Shown in pieces: positions 10,594-20,368 of a stretch of DNA of 64,000 nt; the stretch's first letter is position 1; each line of letters opens with the position of its first letter. A program made the position numbers and the translations under genes. The notes below the pieces were generated by a model. That model did not search any database, was not told the DNA's origin, and was given only the letters and a program-made list of their open reading frames with translations. The stretch lies in assembly GCA_945862325.1 (NCBI GenBank), contig CAMAXZ010000022.1, positions 1 through 64,000 of the forward strand, read 5' to 3'. The DNA is from Klebsiella pneumoniae. Its GTDB lineage: Bacteria; Myxococcota_A; UBA796; SXON01.

Positions 10594-11289
10594 TCAGCTC
10601 ACCAGCCACCCGAGGCGGCGCTTCCGAAACGGCGAGAGCGGGCTCTCGACGACGCCGACGTCCCTCGCCGGCGCCCCCGCGTCGCGGAGCAGGCGGCCCT
10701 GCTCGGCGTGCTCCTCCTCGCCTTGATTGACGATGAACAGCTGGCCCGACGGCGCCATGGTCGACAGCACGTGGCGCAAGGTGCCCGCGGGATCGAACGC
10801 GCGCGCCGGCAGGCCCCACGCCCGGTGGGGCTCGAGGAACACGAACGGCAAGAGCCACGTGATCAAGGAGTAGGAACCAGGATGATCGCGCACGTCGCGC
10901 GCGTGGTACCGGCAGCCGGGGAAGGCCCCCGCCATCGCCTCGCCGACCGCGCGGCGCGTGCGGAGGTCCCAATAGCGGCGGTGGGCGTCGAGCTCGACCA
11001 CGTCCCACCCACCGCCCCGGAACGTCGCGAGCCCCGGAAGATACGCCGCGCTCTTTCCGCCGACGTCGAGCGCGCGCCCGTCCGGGCCGGTCGGCCCGAC
11101 GAGGCGGTCGAGCAGGTCGAGCACGTAGAGGCTCTCCAGGAGCTCGATCGGCCCGCACGCGGCGAACACCGGCCCGAGCGGGTAGCGTGCGGCGAGCGCC
11201 GACACGCGGGCGCGTGCGGACGGCGGCACCGCGTCGATCGAGCTCGGACCCGGCACACGGGCCGGTGGCGACCACGCCCAGGGGCTCAA
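10594..11289 (-). CDS. Class I SAM methyltransferase-like protein
   Basis: About 231 residues, cytoplasmic. Residues near 75-125 (ALDVGGKSAAYLPGLATF… WDVVELDAHRRYWD) follow the order of a Rossmann SAM-binding site: a glycine motif I and an acidic end of strand 2. The Gly motif reads DVGGKSA rather than the usual GxGxG, so activity is uncertain. The rest (YHARDVRDHPGSYSLITWLLPFVF, then a strand LFIVNQGEEEH) fits the later strands of the fold. TTG 11289 is proposed as start because it overlaps the kinase stop as TTGA; GTG 11247-11240 region starts are alternatives. Translation coupled to the hybrid kinase suggests an output or accessory of the H-NOX system, but this is inference. Confidence 0.68.
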   Translation of the reverse strand: MSPWAWSPPARVPGPSSIDAVPPSARARVSALAARYPLGPVFAACGPIELLESLYVLDLLDRLVGPTGPDGRALDVGGKSAAYLPGLATFRGGGWDVVELDAHRRYWDLRTRRAVGEAMAGAFPGCRYHARDVRDHPGSYSLITWLLPFVFLEPHRAWGLPARAFDPAGTLRHVLSTMAPSGQLFIVNQGEEEHAEQGRLLRDAGAPARDVGVVESPLSPFRKRRLGWLVS

Positions 11290-14200
11290 GGGGCGCGGGT
11301 GAGCATGGCGCGGAGCGCGGGCGTGACGGCGTCCCAGGTGTTGAAGATCTCCCTCACCAGGGTGTGTTGACCGTCGAGCGCGCGGCGCATCGCGAGCGCC
11401 TCGAGCTCGGCGCACCGCTCCTGGACGCGGGGCAGGCCGAACAACGCGGCGCTGCCCTTCAGGGAGTGCGCGACGCGGCGCAGGGTGGCTTGATCTTGAG
11501 AGCCCGCGAGCTGCTGGAGCTCGGCGAGGCGCGCCGGCGTGTCGTCGAGCCAGCTCCGGATCAGGTCGGACGCCGTGTCCGCGCCGACCTCACGCACGAG
11601 CTCGTCGAGGGCGCGCGCGAAGCCCGCGGCGGCGTCCGGGGTCCACGCGGTGGTGGCGCCCGGGGCCTCCGGACCGGACGCCCGCGCGAGGGCGTCCGCG
11701 AGCAACGACGACTTGATCGGCTTCGCGACGTAGTCGTCCATGCCGCACTCGAGGCACCGCTCCCTCTCGCCCACCATCGCGTTCGCGGTGACCGCGATGA
11801 TCCAGGTTCGCGGACGATTCCAGTCCGCGGAGGACTCGAGGTCGCGCACCCGCTGCGTGGCTTCGTAGCCGTCCATCACCGGCATGTGGCAGTCCATCAG
11901 GACCGCGGCGTACGGGCGTCGCTGGATGGCGCGCACCGCCTCCGCGCCGTCGCGCGCGAGGTCGGCGGTGTAGCCGAGCCGCTCGATCATCAGCCGCGCG
12001 AGGCGCGAGTTGATCTCGTTGTCTTCGACGATCAGCAGGTGGCCGCGAAGCTCGTCGGCGCGTCGTGGCGGCGGCGCGTCGTGTGGCATCACGGGGGCCT
12101 CCGAGAGCTCGGCGAGCAGCTTCGTGAGTCGATGGCGCTTGATCGGCTTGGCGATGACGACGTTCGCGCCGATCGACTCCGCGCGCCGCCGCACGGAGTC
12201 GGTCATCGACCCCGTGAGCAGCAGGCGCGGGCGAGGATCGAGCGCGGCGAGGGCCTGCGCGGTGGCGGTGCCGAAGAGGCGGCGATCGACGATGGCCACG
12301 TCCGGACGCCACTCAGGGTCGCCCAGGGCGCGCAACATCGCGGCCTCGGTGTCCGCCGTGCGCACCTCGACGCCGGGCAGCGCGGCGAGCACCGCCTCAC
12401 GGGCGGACGGCGACGGATCGGCGACCAGGAGCGACAGCGTCGAGATCGGCTCGGGAGTCGCCGTGCTCGGCGACCCCTCCGGCTCGCGAACGGGAAGGGT
12501 GAACCAGAACCGCGAGCCGACGCCGCGCGTGCTCTCGACCCCGATCTCGCCGCCCATGAGCTCGACGAGCCGCTTGCTGATCGCGAGGCCGAGCCCGGCG
12601 CCGCCGTAGCGGCGGGTGCTCGACCCGTCGGCCTGGGAGAACACGTGGAACAGCTGCGGAAGGAACGAGGACTCGATGCCGACGCCGGTGTCTCGGACGC
12701 TGAGCGTGAGGACCTCGGACCCGACCGGGCTGGGTGCGCGGCCGATCTCCAGGACCACCTCGCCTTCTTCGGTGAACTTCACGGCGTTTCCCAGCAGGTT
12801 CACGAGGACCTGCCGCACCCGGCCGGAGTCACCCACGAGGGGCGTGGGGACGTCGGCGCGGATGATGACGGTGAGCTCGAGGCCCTTCTGCTGCGCGCGA
12901 TGCGCGAGGAGGTCGACCGCGCCCTCGACGACCGCGTCGAGCGAGTAGGGCTCCTCGGCGGGGACGAGCCGCTGGGCCTCGATGCGCGAAAGGTCGAGAA
13001 TGTCCTCGACCAACGCGAGCAGCGCGTCGCCGGAGGTCTGCACGGCGCTGAGCATCTCGCGCTGCTGCGGGCTCAGCGGCGACTCCGCGAGCAGGCTGGC
13101 CATGCCGAGGATGCCGTTGATCGGGGTTCGGATCTCGTGGCTCATGGCCGCGAGGAACTCGCTCTTGGCGCGGTTCGCCGCCTTCGCGCGGGCCCGTTCA
13201 CGCTCGGCCCACTGCCGCACGAGGTAGACGCCGATCTGGCTGCCCAGGGCGTTGACCGTGCGGGTCAGGTCGGGGTCCGGCTCGTCGCGCTCGCGACGGT
13301 ACAGCTCGAACACCCCGACCACGGCGCCCTCGTTGATGAGCGGCACCGCGAGGCCGTCGTGCAGGCCGGAGCGCGCCGCCAACGGCGCCCGTGGGAGGCT
13401 GTCCGCCTCGCCGACGTCCCCGCGCCATGCCGGTTCGCCGGTGATCCAGACGCGGCCGGGCAGCCCGACGCCGCGCGGGAAACGGCTCTGTCCGGTGGCG
13501 TGCTCGAAGGCGTCGTCGGTGACCGACGGATGTTGCCAGTAGCCGAGGCACGTGAGGCGGGCGTCGTCGTCCGCGACGCCCCAGATCGCGCCGGCGTGCC
13601 ACTCGATGCCCGCCGCCACCGCGGCGACGACGCGCGGCATCGCGTCGCCGACCGACTCCGCGGAGGCCAGCACCTGCGACACCTCGTACTGCACCTGACG
13701 GCGACGCTCCTCGGTGCGCCGCCGCGTGACGTCTTGGAGGATCGCGGTGAAGTGGGTGACGTTGCCGGACTCGTCGCGCACCGGCGACACCTCGACCGAC
13801 GCCCAGAAGCGCCGGTGCGCGCGGCTCATGCACGGGAGCTGCGCGCTGAACGGCTCCCCGCGCCGGATGAGCGCCGTGTAGTCCGAGAACGGCCCTTCGG
13901 TGTCCGACGTGGCGAGGAAGGCGGCCGGGTACAGCCCCGCCATCTCGGCCCGAGACCACCCCGTGAGCTCCTCGGCCGCCGCGTTCGCCCACTCCACCCG
14001 CCCGTCGGCGTCGGCGATGAACACCGCGAGGGGCGTGCGGGACACCACGGCGGCGAGCTTGCGGGCCTCCGCCTCGCGTTCGCGCAGCAACGCGCGCTGG
14101 CTGGTGAGCGTGTAGGTGAGCCGGCGGAGATCCTGCATCGCCACGTTCTGCACCTGCACCACGCTCAGCAGGTCGACGACCTGGTCGTGGACGCCGAATT

Positions 14201-14558
14201 CGGCGACGCTGAGCGACAGCTCTTCGAGCTGCGACGGATCGGTCAGCCACGGGCTGCCCAGGAACAGGGAGACCGTCGCGCCGTCGCCCTCGGCGGCGAC
14301 GACGAGGCCGCGAAAGGTGGTGCCGGTCGGGGGGTGACTGAGGAGCACGAGCGCACGATCGCCCTCGGTGCCCAACATCTCGCCGGGCCCGTGTCCGCGC
14401 TGGCGCACCAGGGCGTCCGACAGCGGGCGCCCGACCTCGAGATCCGGGCACATCCGCTTGATCACCGCGCCGTGCGCGCGGACGCGGCCCTCGCCGTCCC
14501 ACGCCACGAAGAACGGGAACAGCGCCGGCAGTCGATCCGACGCCAGGACCGGGATCAT
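11286..14558 (-). CDS. Hybrid histidine kinase: HNOBA-PAS-GAF-HisKA-HATPase-REC-REC-HPt
   Basis: Sensor kinase of 1090 residues without membrane segments. Residues 1-150 are an HNOBA domain (LFPFFVAWDGEGRVRAHG near the start, FLGSPWLTDPSQLEEL at 99-114, then a helix VQVQNVAMQDL), the partner domain that receives signals from H-NOX proteins. A PAS domain follows (165-285), a GAF domain (290-450), HisKA with phospho-acceptor His474 (SHEIRTP), HATPase with NAVKFT (591-596) and GGAGLGLAI, a first receiver (709-815; Asp758), a second canonical receiver (840-955; Asp889 in LMDCHMPVMDG), and an HPt domain with His1031 (AHSLKGSA). Its ATG overlaps the H-NOX stop. A relay His474 to Asp889 to His1031 and on to Asp52 of the HD-GYP regulator is the natural reading. 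The first receiver lacks the usual acidic N-terminal pair and may be degenerate. Confidence 0.95.
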   Translation of the reverse strand: MIPVLASDRLPALFPFFVAWDGEGRVRAHGAVIKRMCPDLEVGRPLSDALVRQRGHGPGEMLGTEGDRALVLLSHPPTGTTFRGLVVAAEGDGATVSLFLGSPWLTDPSQLEELSLSVAEFGVHDQVVDLLSVVQVQNVAMQDLRRLTYTLTSQRALLREREAEARKLAAVVSRTPLAVFIADADGRVEWANAAAEELTGWSRAEMAGLYPAAFLATSDTEGPFSDYTALIRRGEPFSAQLPCMSRAHRRFWASVEVSPVRDESGNVTHFTAILQDVTRRRTEERRRQVQYEVSQVLASAESVGDAMPRVVAAVAAGIEWHAGAIWGVADDDARLTCLGYWQHPSVTDDAFEHATGQSRFPRGVGLPGRVWITGEPAWRGDVGEADSLPRAPLAARSGLHDGLAVPLINEGAVVGVFELYRRERDEPDPDLTRTVNALGSQIGVYLVRQWAERERARAKAANRAKSEFLAAMSHEIRTPINGILGMASLLAESPLSPQQREMLSAVQTSGDALLALVEDILDLSRIEAQRLVPAEEPYSLDAVVEGAVDLLAHRAQQKGLELTVIIRADVPTPLVGDSGRVRQVLVNLLGNAVKFTEEGEVVLEIGRAPSPVGSEVLTLSVRDTGVGIESSFLPQLFHVFSQADGSSTRRYGGAGLGLAISKRLVELMGGEIGVESTRGVGSRFWFTLPVREPEGSPSTATPEPISTLSLLVADPSPSAREAVLAALPGVEVRTADTEAAMLRALGDPEWRPDVAIVDRRLFGTATAQALAALDPRPRLLLTGSMTDSVRRRAESIGANVVIAKPIKRHRLTKLLAELSEAPVMPHDAPPPRRADELRGHLLIVEDNEINSRLARLMIERLGYTADLARDGAEAVRAIQRRPYAAVLMDCHMPVMDGYEATQRVRDLESSADWNRPRTWIIAVTANAMVGERERCLECGMDDYVAKPIKSSLLADALARASGPEAPGATTAWTPDAAAGFARALDELVREVGADTASDLIRSWLDDTPARLAELQQLAGSQDQATLRRVAHSLKGSAALFGLPRVQERCAELEALAMRRALDGQHTLVREIFNTWDAVTPALRAMLTRAP

Positions 14559-15100
14559 GCCCAGGTCACCCGGAACACGTCGTGGTCGGCCCCTTCGTCC
14601 TGGCGCGCACGGACCTCGACCGTCACGGGGGTGCCGAGGCGGGTGCCGAGGCCGCGCAGAAGGCCGATCGTGAAGTGGGTGAGGCCGTGGCGCTCCGAGA
14701 AGTAGTGGAGGGTAAACGTGGTTTCCGTCAGGTCTTCGACCACGAACCGGGGCGGCCGCAGATGCGGCATGATCATCGACAAGCGGTCGTGCAGCACGCC
14801 GAGGTTTTGCAAGAACTCGGGCACGGTGCGCCCCGTGGAGGTGAGCAGCGCGCCGTAGCCGCGGCTCGCCGTCACGAGGATCCAATGTTCGCCGAAGCGC
14901 TCGAGGATGGCGGTCGGCGGCACGCCGAGCTCGGCGGACGCGGCCGCCACCAGATCGTACGTGAGCGAATCCGGGTAGGGCTCGTTCGACACGAACACGT
15001 CGACGTCGAGCCCGGCGCGCGCGCGCACGCGCTCCCATGTGGCCTGGCCGAACTGCTCGACCAGGAGCTCTTCGACCGCGCGGTTGACCATCCCGTACAT
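14555..15100 (-). CDS. hnoX: H-NOX haem nitric-oxide/oxygen-binding protein
   Basis: Soluble haem sensor of 181 residues, the full size of a stand-alone H-NOX. It begins MYGMVNRAVEELLVEQFG as the family does. The proximal haem ligand is His104 (GVLHDRL), the haem-distorting proline is Pro117, and the porphyrin-binding Y-x-S-x-R is Tyr133-Ser135-Arg137 (YFSER); spacing equals that of the Thermoanaerobacter protein offset by two residues. The position matching the oxygen-stabilising Tyr140 is His142, so NO selectivity is more likely than stable O2 binding (inference). GGAGA precedes the ATG. It lies 12 bp after the HD-GYP gene and overlaps the HNOBA kinase by ATGA, so the sensor and its kinase are probably made in balance and form a complex. 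Confidence 0.96.
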   Translation of the reverse strand: MYGMVNRAVEELLVEQFGQATWERVRARAGLDVDVFVSNEPYPDSLTYDLVAAASAELGVPPTAILERFGEHWILVTASRGYGALLTSTGRTVPEFLQNLGVLHDRLSMIMPHLRPPRFVVEDLTETTFTLHYFSERHGLTHFTIGLLRGLGTRLGTPVTVEVRARQDEGADHDVFRVTWA

Positions 15101-15112
15101 GCGTTCTCCGGC

Positions 15113-16144
15113 TCAGCCCGGGTAACGCCCCTGCACGTCGAGCACATCCGCCCAGCGTTCGAGGAAGGCGTCGACGCACCGCGGATCGAAGTGGCGACCC
15201 TTCCCATTGACAAGGTAGGCCCTGGCTTCTTCGAGTGGCCACGCCGCCTTGTACGGACGCGCCGACGTGAGCGCGTCGAACACGTCGGCGACGGCGACGA
15301 TCCGCCCCACCTGCGGGATCGCTTCGCCGGCGAGGCCGCCGGGGTATCCGGAGCCGTCCCACTTCTCGTGATGGGAGTGGGCGATCTGGGAGGCGAGCTG
15401 GAGCATGGGCGAGGACGAGCCGGCCAGCAGCCGGTAGCCGAGCTCCGCGTGCTGTCGCATGACGTCGAGCTCGACGGGGTCGAGGCGGCCGGGCTTCAGC
15501 AGCACGCTGTCGGGGGTGCCGACCTTCCCGATGTCGTGCATCGGCGCGGCGTGGTGCAGCTGGTCGAGCGCTTCGTCGGACCAGCCGAGCTGTTCCCCGA
15601 TGATGCGCGAGTACGCGGCCATCCGCATGAGGTGGGCGCCCGTCTCCGGGTCGCGCATCTCCGCGGCGTGGCTCAGGCGGTAGATCAGCTCGAGCTCGCG
15701 CTCGCGGATCTGGTGGGTGGCCGCGTGCACCTCGGCCGTCAGCTCCGCGTTCCGATCGGTCATGCGGAGCCAGCCACGGCGGATCGAGAGCATGTTCCGC
15801 ACGCGCGAGCGAAACTCGATCGGGTCCAACGGACGCGTGAGCACGTCGTTCGCGCCGGTCTCGAGCGCGGCGTGCCGCAGCTCGCGCTCGTTGTCCGAGC
15901 TGACGAGGAGGATCGGGAGCTCTTCGAGCGCGTAGCGTTCGCGCAACAATCGTACGACCGTCAGGCCTTCGGGCTCGGGCATCAGCTGGTCGGTGATGAC
16001 GAGGTCGAACGGCTCGGCGAGCGCGAGCGCGAGCCCATCGGCGGAGCTGGCGCACAGTACGGGCACGCACGGCTCGACGCGCCTCAACAGCGCGTCGAGC
16101 AGCTGGAGGTTCAGCGGGGTGTCGTCGAGCACGAGGACGCGCAT
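15113..16144 (-). CDS. Response regulator with HD-GYP c-di-GMP phosphodiesterase domain
   Basis: 343 residues. The receiver domain (1-120) carries phospho-acceptor Asp52 (ITDQLMPEPEG) and the partner acidic pair at Asp7-Asp8. After a helical linker, the HD-GYP domain (150-340) keeps the catalytic HD (His203-Asp204 in MHDIGKVGTPD), the metal-binding HHE (258-260) and an intact GYP signature (DGSGYPGGL, 266-268), so hydrolysis of cyclic di-GMP to GMP is expected. It is the first gene of the H-NOX operon. Phosphotransfer from the hybrid kinase would let haem gas sensing lower or raise c-di-GMP and so alter motility, biofilm or development. The upstream gap to the divergent HNH gene is only 69 bp; a TTACAT -10-like box lies about ten bases before the ATG. 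Confidence 0.95.
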   Translation of the reverse strand: MRVLVLDDTPLNLQLLDALLRRVEPCVPVLCASSADGLALALAEPFDLVITDQLMPEPEGLTVVRLLRERYALEELPILLVSSDNERELRHAALETGANDVLTRPLDPIEFRSRVRNMLSIRRGWLRMTDRNAELTAEVHAATHQIRERELELIYRLSHAAEMRDPETGAHLMRMAAYSRIIGEQLGWSDEALDQLHHAAPMHDIGKVGTPDSVLLKPGRLDPVELDVMRQHAELGYRLLAGSSSPMLQLASQIAHSHHEKWDGSGYPGGLAGEAIPQVGRIVAVADVFDALTSARPYKAAWPLEEARAYLVNGKGRHFDPRCVDAFLERWADVLDVQGRYPG

Positions 16145-16181
16145 GGGCCGGACGATGTAACCGAAGACGCGCTACGTTGAC

Positions 16182-16195
16182 GAGCCGGCCGGCTC
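16182..16195. promoter_or_regulatory. 14-bp palindrome between HD-GYP and HNH genes
   Basis: GAGCCGGCCGGCTC is a perfect palindrome in the 69-bp divergent gap. It could be an operator for either gene. No regulator is assigned. Confidence 0.3.
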
Positions 16196-16213
16196 CGGTG
16201 GGAGAAGACACCC

Positions 16214-16858
16214 ATGCACGTCCTCCAGCTCAACGCCGACTATTCTCCCCTGCGCATCGTTCGTTGGGAGCGCGCGGTCGAGCTCGTGCTCGACGGCAAG
16301 GCCGTCACGGTCGCGTCCTGGTTGGGGCGCTACGTACGGTCCCCCTCCCTGGCGCTGCCGTGGCCGGCCGTCATCGCCACCAAGCGTTATACGCAGATGC
16401 GCCCGCGGGTGCGGTTCAGCCCGCGACACGTCGCCGCGCGCGACGGCTACCGGTGCGCCTACTGCGGCATCACCCCGACGACGGGCGACGGCCGCCCCGA
16501 CCGTCGGGCGCTCACCCTCGACCACGTGATCCCCCGGGCGCAATCCAGGCACGGCACCGTGTACCTGCCATGGTCGCGCCGGTGGGTCAACGTGACCTGC
16601 TGGGAGAACGCGGCGACGGCGTGCCGTCGCTGCAACCAGCACAAGGCGGACCGCACGCCCGCGGAGGCGAGCATGACGCTCCGGGTCCTGCCGCGCGTGC
16701 CGACGGCCGCCGACGTCCTTCGCATCAGCCTCGGCCGGCTTTCCCGGGTGCCCGCGGAGTGGCAGCCCTACCTCCCCACCGACCTCTCCGATCGCGCCAC
16801 CGGCGCGGACGACTCGGCCGACGAGCCCCTCACCCTCGACACTGCGGGTTGGCGATGA
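16214..16858 (+). CDS. HNH endonuclease family protein
   Basis: 214 residues, cytoplasmic. The central HNH beta-beta-alpha metal site is intact: YRCAYCGI supplies a zinc-binding CxxC, LTLDHVIPRAQ the catalytic Asp-His, WENAATACRRCNQHKADRTP the Asn-His and the second CxxC. The N-terminal part (VLQLNADYSPLRIVRWERAVELVLDGKA) is the standard start of a widespread stand-alone HNH family found in many high-GC bacteria, of unknown cellular role. A GGGAG ribosome site precedes the ATG. Its stop overlaps the start of the metallophosphoesterase gene as ATGA. No restriction, toxin or phage gene is adjacent, so a housekeeping DNA role is more likely than defence. Confidence 0.93.
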   Translation: MHVLQLNADYSPLRIVRWERAVELVLDGKAVTVASWLGRYVRSPSLALPWPAVIATKRYTQMRPRVRFSPRHVAARDGYRCAYCGITPTTGDGRPDRRALTLDHVIPRAQSRHGTVYLPWSRRWVNVTCWENAATACRRCNQHKADRTPAEASMTLRVLPRVPTAADVLRISLGRLSRVPAEWQPYLPTDLSDRATGADDSADEPLTLDTAGWR

Positions 16859-17838
16859 CACTCTTGACGTTCTTCCTCGCCTGTTCCCCGACCACGGAAG
16901 ACTCCGGCGCGGCGCCGCCGACGTCGTTTCGTGTCGCCGTCCTCTCCGACACCCACGTCATCGGCCCGCAATACACGTGCTGCTCGGAGAACGGCGACCT
17001 CGACAACGCGAGCATCATGCGGACGAACGAGCGCCTCGCGGAGGCGGTGGACCGCATCAACGCGATCGACCCGCCGGTGGAGCTCGTGCTGCTCGCGGGC
17101 GACATCGTGCACGACGCGCGCCTGTACGACTCCCTGGAGGCGTACCAGGGCCAGGAGCACGCGTGGAGCCGCGCCGGCGAGCTCCTCGGGCGCCTGCGCG
17201 CGCCGTACCACATCGCGTGGGGCAACCACGACTACGACTTCTCGTGCAACGACGCGGTGTACGACCGTGCGCTCACGCACGGGCTGTTCGACCGCTGGCT
17301 CGGCGCGCCCCCGTTCGAGCAGGTCGATCACAAGGGGTGGAGGTTCCTACTGGCCAACTCGCAGCTCGGACCGACGTTCGAGCTCGGCAATCCGCGGTGC
17401 GACGGCGGGCTCGGCTCGTTTGGCGCCGAGCAGCTGGCGTGGCTGGACACCGCCCTCCAGGAGGGGCTGCCCAGCGTGGTGCTCAGCCACCACTACCTCG
17501 TGGTCACGGCGTCCAACGAGGACCCCGATGGCCGGATCGACTTCGAGACCGTGCTCGGCGACGCGCCGAACCTGCAGCTCGTCCTCGCGGGCCACTCGCA
17601 CCGGTGGATAACGTTCGATCGCGACGACTTCGATCAGGTGTTGGTCGCCGGCACCCGCTACGACCCCGACAACTTCTGGGTGTTGGACATGGCGCTCGAC
17701 GGGAGCGGCTTCGACATCCTCGACGCGGAGAAGGCCCGAAACCTCGACACCTGCGCGGACACGTGGGTCTACGACGGCACGCCGATGCCGGATCCGTCCG
17801 CCCCTGCCGAGACCGGCGACTGCGCGGCGTCCCGCTGA
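16855..17838 (+). CDS. Metallophosphoesterase (calcineurin-like) lipoprotein
   Basis: Predicted lipid-anchored phosphohydrolase of 327 residues. The start MTLLTFFLACSP gives a minimal lipobox (FLAC) with no basic residue. All metal-binding blocks of the calcineurin-like fold are present in order: SDTH, GDIVHD, GNHD (WGNHDYD), SHH (LSHHYL) and GHSH. It should hold two metal ions and act on phosphoesters outside the inner membrane; the substrate is unknown. The ATG overlaps the HNH stop. After 52 bp the Ser/Thr kinase follows on the same strand but appears to have its own promoter. Confidence 0.92.
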   Translation: MTLLTFFLACSPTTEDSGAAPPTSFRVAVLSDTHVIGPQYTCCSENGDLDNASIMRTNERLAEAVDRINAIDPPVELVLLAGDIVHDARLYDSLEAYQGQEHAWSRAGELLGRLRAPYHIAWGNHDYDFSCNDAVYDRALTHGLFDRWLGAPPFEQVDHKGWRFLLANSQLGPTFELGNPRCDGGLGSFGAEQLAWLDTALQEGLPSVVLSHHYLVVTASNEDPDGRIDFETVLGDAPNLQLVLAGHSHRWITFDRDDFDQVLVAGTRYDPDNFWVLDMALDGSGFDILDAEKARNLDTCADTWVYDGTPMPDPSAPAETGDCAASR

Positions 17839-17854
17839 GCGCGCGTCGCGGCCG

Positions 17855-17883
17855 ATGACAGGTGCGCCGCGACCCGCTACCGT
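17855..17883 (+). promoter_or_regulatory. Sigma-70-like promoter of the kinase gene, predicts leaderless mRNA
   Basis: ATGACA (17855-17860) and TACCGT (17878-17883) are 17 bp apart. The ATG at 17891 comes seven bases after the -10 box, where transcription would begin, and no ribosome site is present. Confidence 0.5.
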
Positions 17884-17890
17884 GGTCGCG

Positions 17891-19147
<1,257 letters not shown>

Positions 19148-19150
19148 GCC

Positions 19151-20266
19151 TCAGGCGTCGAGCGGGCCGGGCGCGGCCTCGCGGACCGTCGGGAGCGTCG
19201 CGTCCGCGGCCCCGTCGCCCGAAGCGCCGCCCGCGAACGGCACCTGGACGATCGCCCGCGTCGGCACGGCCAGGCCGAGGCCCGTGTCGCGGAAGGCCCC
19301 GACCACGCCGATCAGGACGAGGTGCTGCGCCTCCGCGTGCGCGTCGAACTCCGCGCCTTCGAACACCCATACCAGCTCGAACTCGAGCCCTTCCGGGCGT
19401 ACGGCGACGAGCAGGCAGCGCTCGAACCGGCACCGCGGCACCGACGCGACGACCTCGCGCGCGTGTGACGGCACGCTCGCGAGCAGCGCGGTCGGCGCGT
19501 CGGTCGGCACGGCGAACCGGTGGACGACCCGTCGTTGCGCGAGCGACTGGAAGTTGCGGATGCGACTCCCGAGGAGGTCGGCGTTGGAGATGATGATCTG
19601 CTCGCCGTGGTACGAGCGGAGCCGCGTCGTCTTGAGCCCGACGTGCTCGACGGTGCCCGACTCGTCGCCCACGGTCAGGAAGTCGCCGTCTCGGAACGGA
19701 CGATCGAGCACGATCGCCAGCCATGCGAACACGTCGCCCAGGACGTTCTGCACCGCGAGGCCGACGGCGATGCCGCCGATGCCGAGGCCGGTGAGCAGGG
19801 CGCCGACGTTCAAGCCGGCGTTGTCGAGCGCCACCACGCCGACGACCATCCACACGGACACCTTGACCAGGGTCGTGAAGACGCTCCAGGCGGTGACGTC
19901 GGGGTTCTGCCCCGCCGCCGCCGCGAGACGCCGACGCCGCTCGCCGAGCGTGTCCAGGGCGCCGACGCCCCACATCCCGGCTTGCACCACGAGCGTCCAT
20001 GTCAACGCGAGGCGCGCCCACTCCCCCGCGGGCGTCGCGCCGTAGAAGACCTCGAGGGCCACGCCGAGCCCGGTCACGACGATGACGATGGGGTGCGTGC
20101 CCCGCACGAGGTCCGCGATGACGTCGTCGAGGGGCGACTGGGTGCGCTCGGCGAAGGCGCGAAGGCGCGCGCCGAGGATCGAGCGCAAGGCGCCGAGCGT
20201 CGCGCTCACCGCGGCCGCCAGCGCCACGAACCACACCCACATGGGCACCACCGCGAGAAGCTCCAC
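19151..20266 (-). CDS. MscS-family mechanosensitive ion channel (paralogue 1)
   Basis: Inner-membrane channel of 371 residues. Four hydrophobic segments lie at about 3-27, 55-75, 85-105 and 130-150, followed by the pore-lining TM3 rich in Gly and Ala (LLTGLGIGGIAVGLAVQNVLGD) and the conserved DRPFRDGDFLTV start of the beta domain, then the mixed cytoplasmic domain ending near 330. A C-terminal Ala/Gly/Asp tail follows. It would release solutes on hypo-osmotic shock. GTG start; convergent with the kinase gene, three bases apart. A second MscS gene sits at 50199-51269; the two share only the channel core. Confidence 0.93.
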   Translation of the reverse strand: MELLAVVPMWVWFVALAAAVSATLGALRSILGARLRAFAERTQSPLDDVIADLVRGTHPIVIVVTGLGVALEVFYGATPAGEWARLALTWTLVVQAGMWGVGALDTLGERRRRLAAAAGQNPDVTAWSVFTTLVKVSVWMVVGVVALDNAGLNVGALLTGLGIGGIAVGLAVQNVLGDVFAWLAIVLDRPFRDGDFLTVGDESGTVEHVGLKTTRLRSYHGEQIIISNADLLGSRIRNFQSLAQRRVVHRFAVPTDAPTALLASVPSHAREVVASVPRCRFERCLLVAVRPEGLEFELVWVFEGAEFDAHAEAQHLVLIGVVGAFRDTGLGLAVPTRAIVQVPFAGGASGDGAADATLPTVREAAPGPLDA

Positions 20267-20343
20267 CGATCCCCCCGCGCCCCCTTACCGCGAACACGCG
20301 CGCGTGAACAACGGCGGGCCCGGCGCGTCGCAGGAGAGCCCGC

Positions 20344-20349
20344 TACACT
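20344..20349 (+). promoter_or_regulatory. -10-like box TACACT for PEGA-like gene
   Basis: TACACT lies 19 bp before the ATG at 20369, leaving room for a short leader with the CGGAG ribosome site. A 12-bp palindrome CACGCGCGCGTG sits upstream at 20295-20306. No clear -35. Confidence 0.35.
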
Positions 20350-20368
20350 GCCGCCCTACGGAGTCCCG

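Noticed and set aside
14555-16144. H-NOX operon as a guanylate cyclase system
   Set aside because: HNOBA and H-NOX also occur in soluble guanylate cyclases, but no cyclase catalytic domain is present; the kinase and HD-GYP outputs are clear.
16214-16858. HNH gene as part of a restriction, CRISPR or homing system
   Set aside because: It is a common stand-alone HNH family; neighbours are a phosphoesterase and signalling genes, with no methylase, Cas or intron structure.
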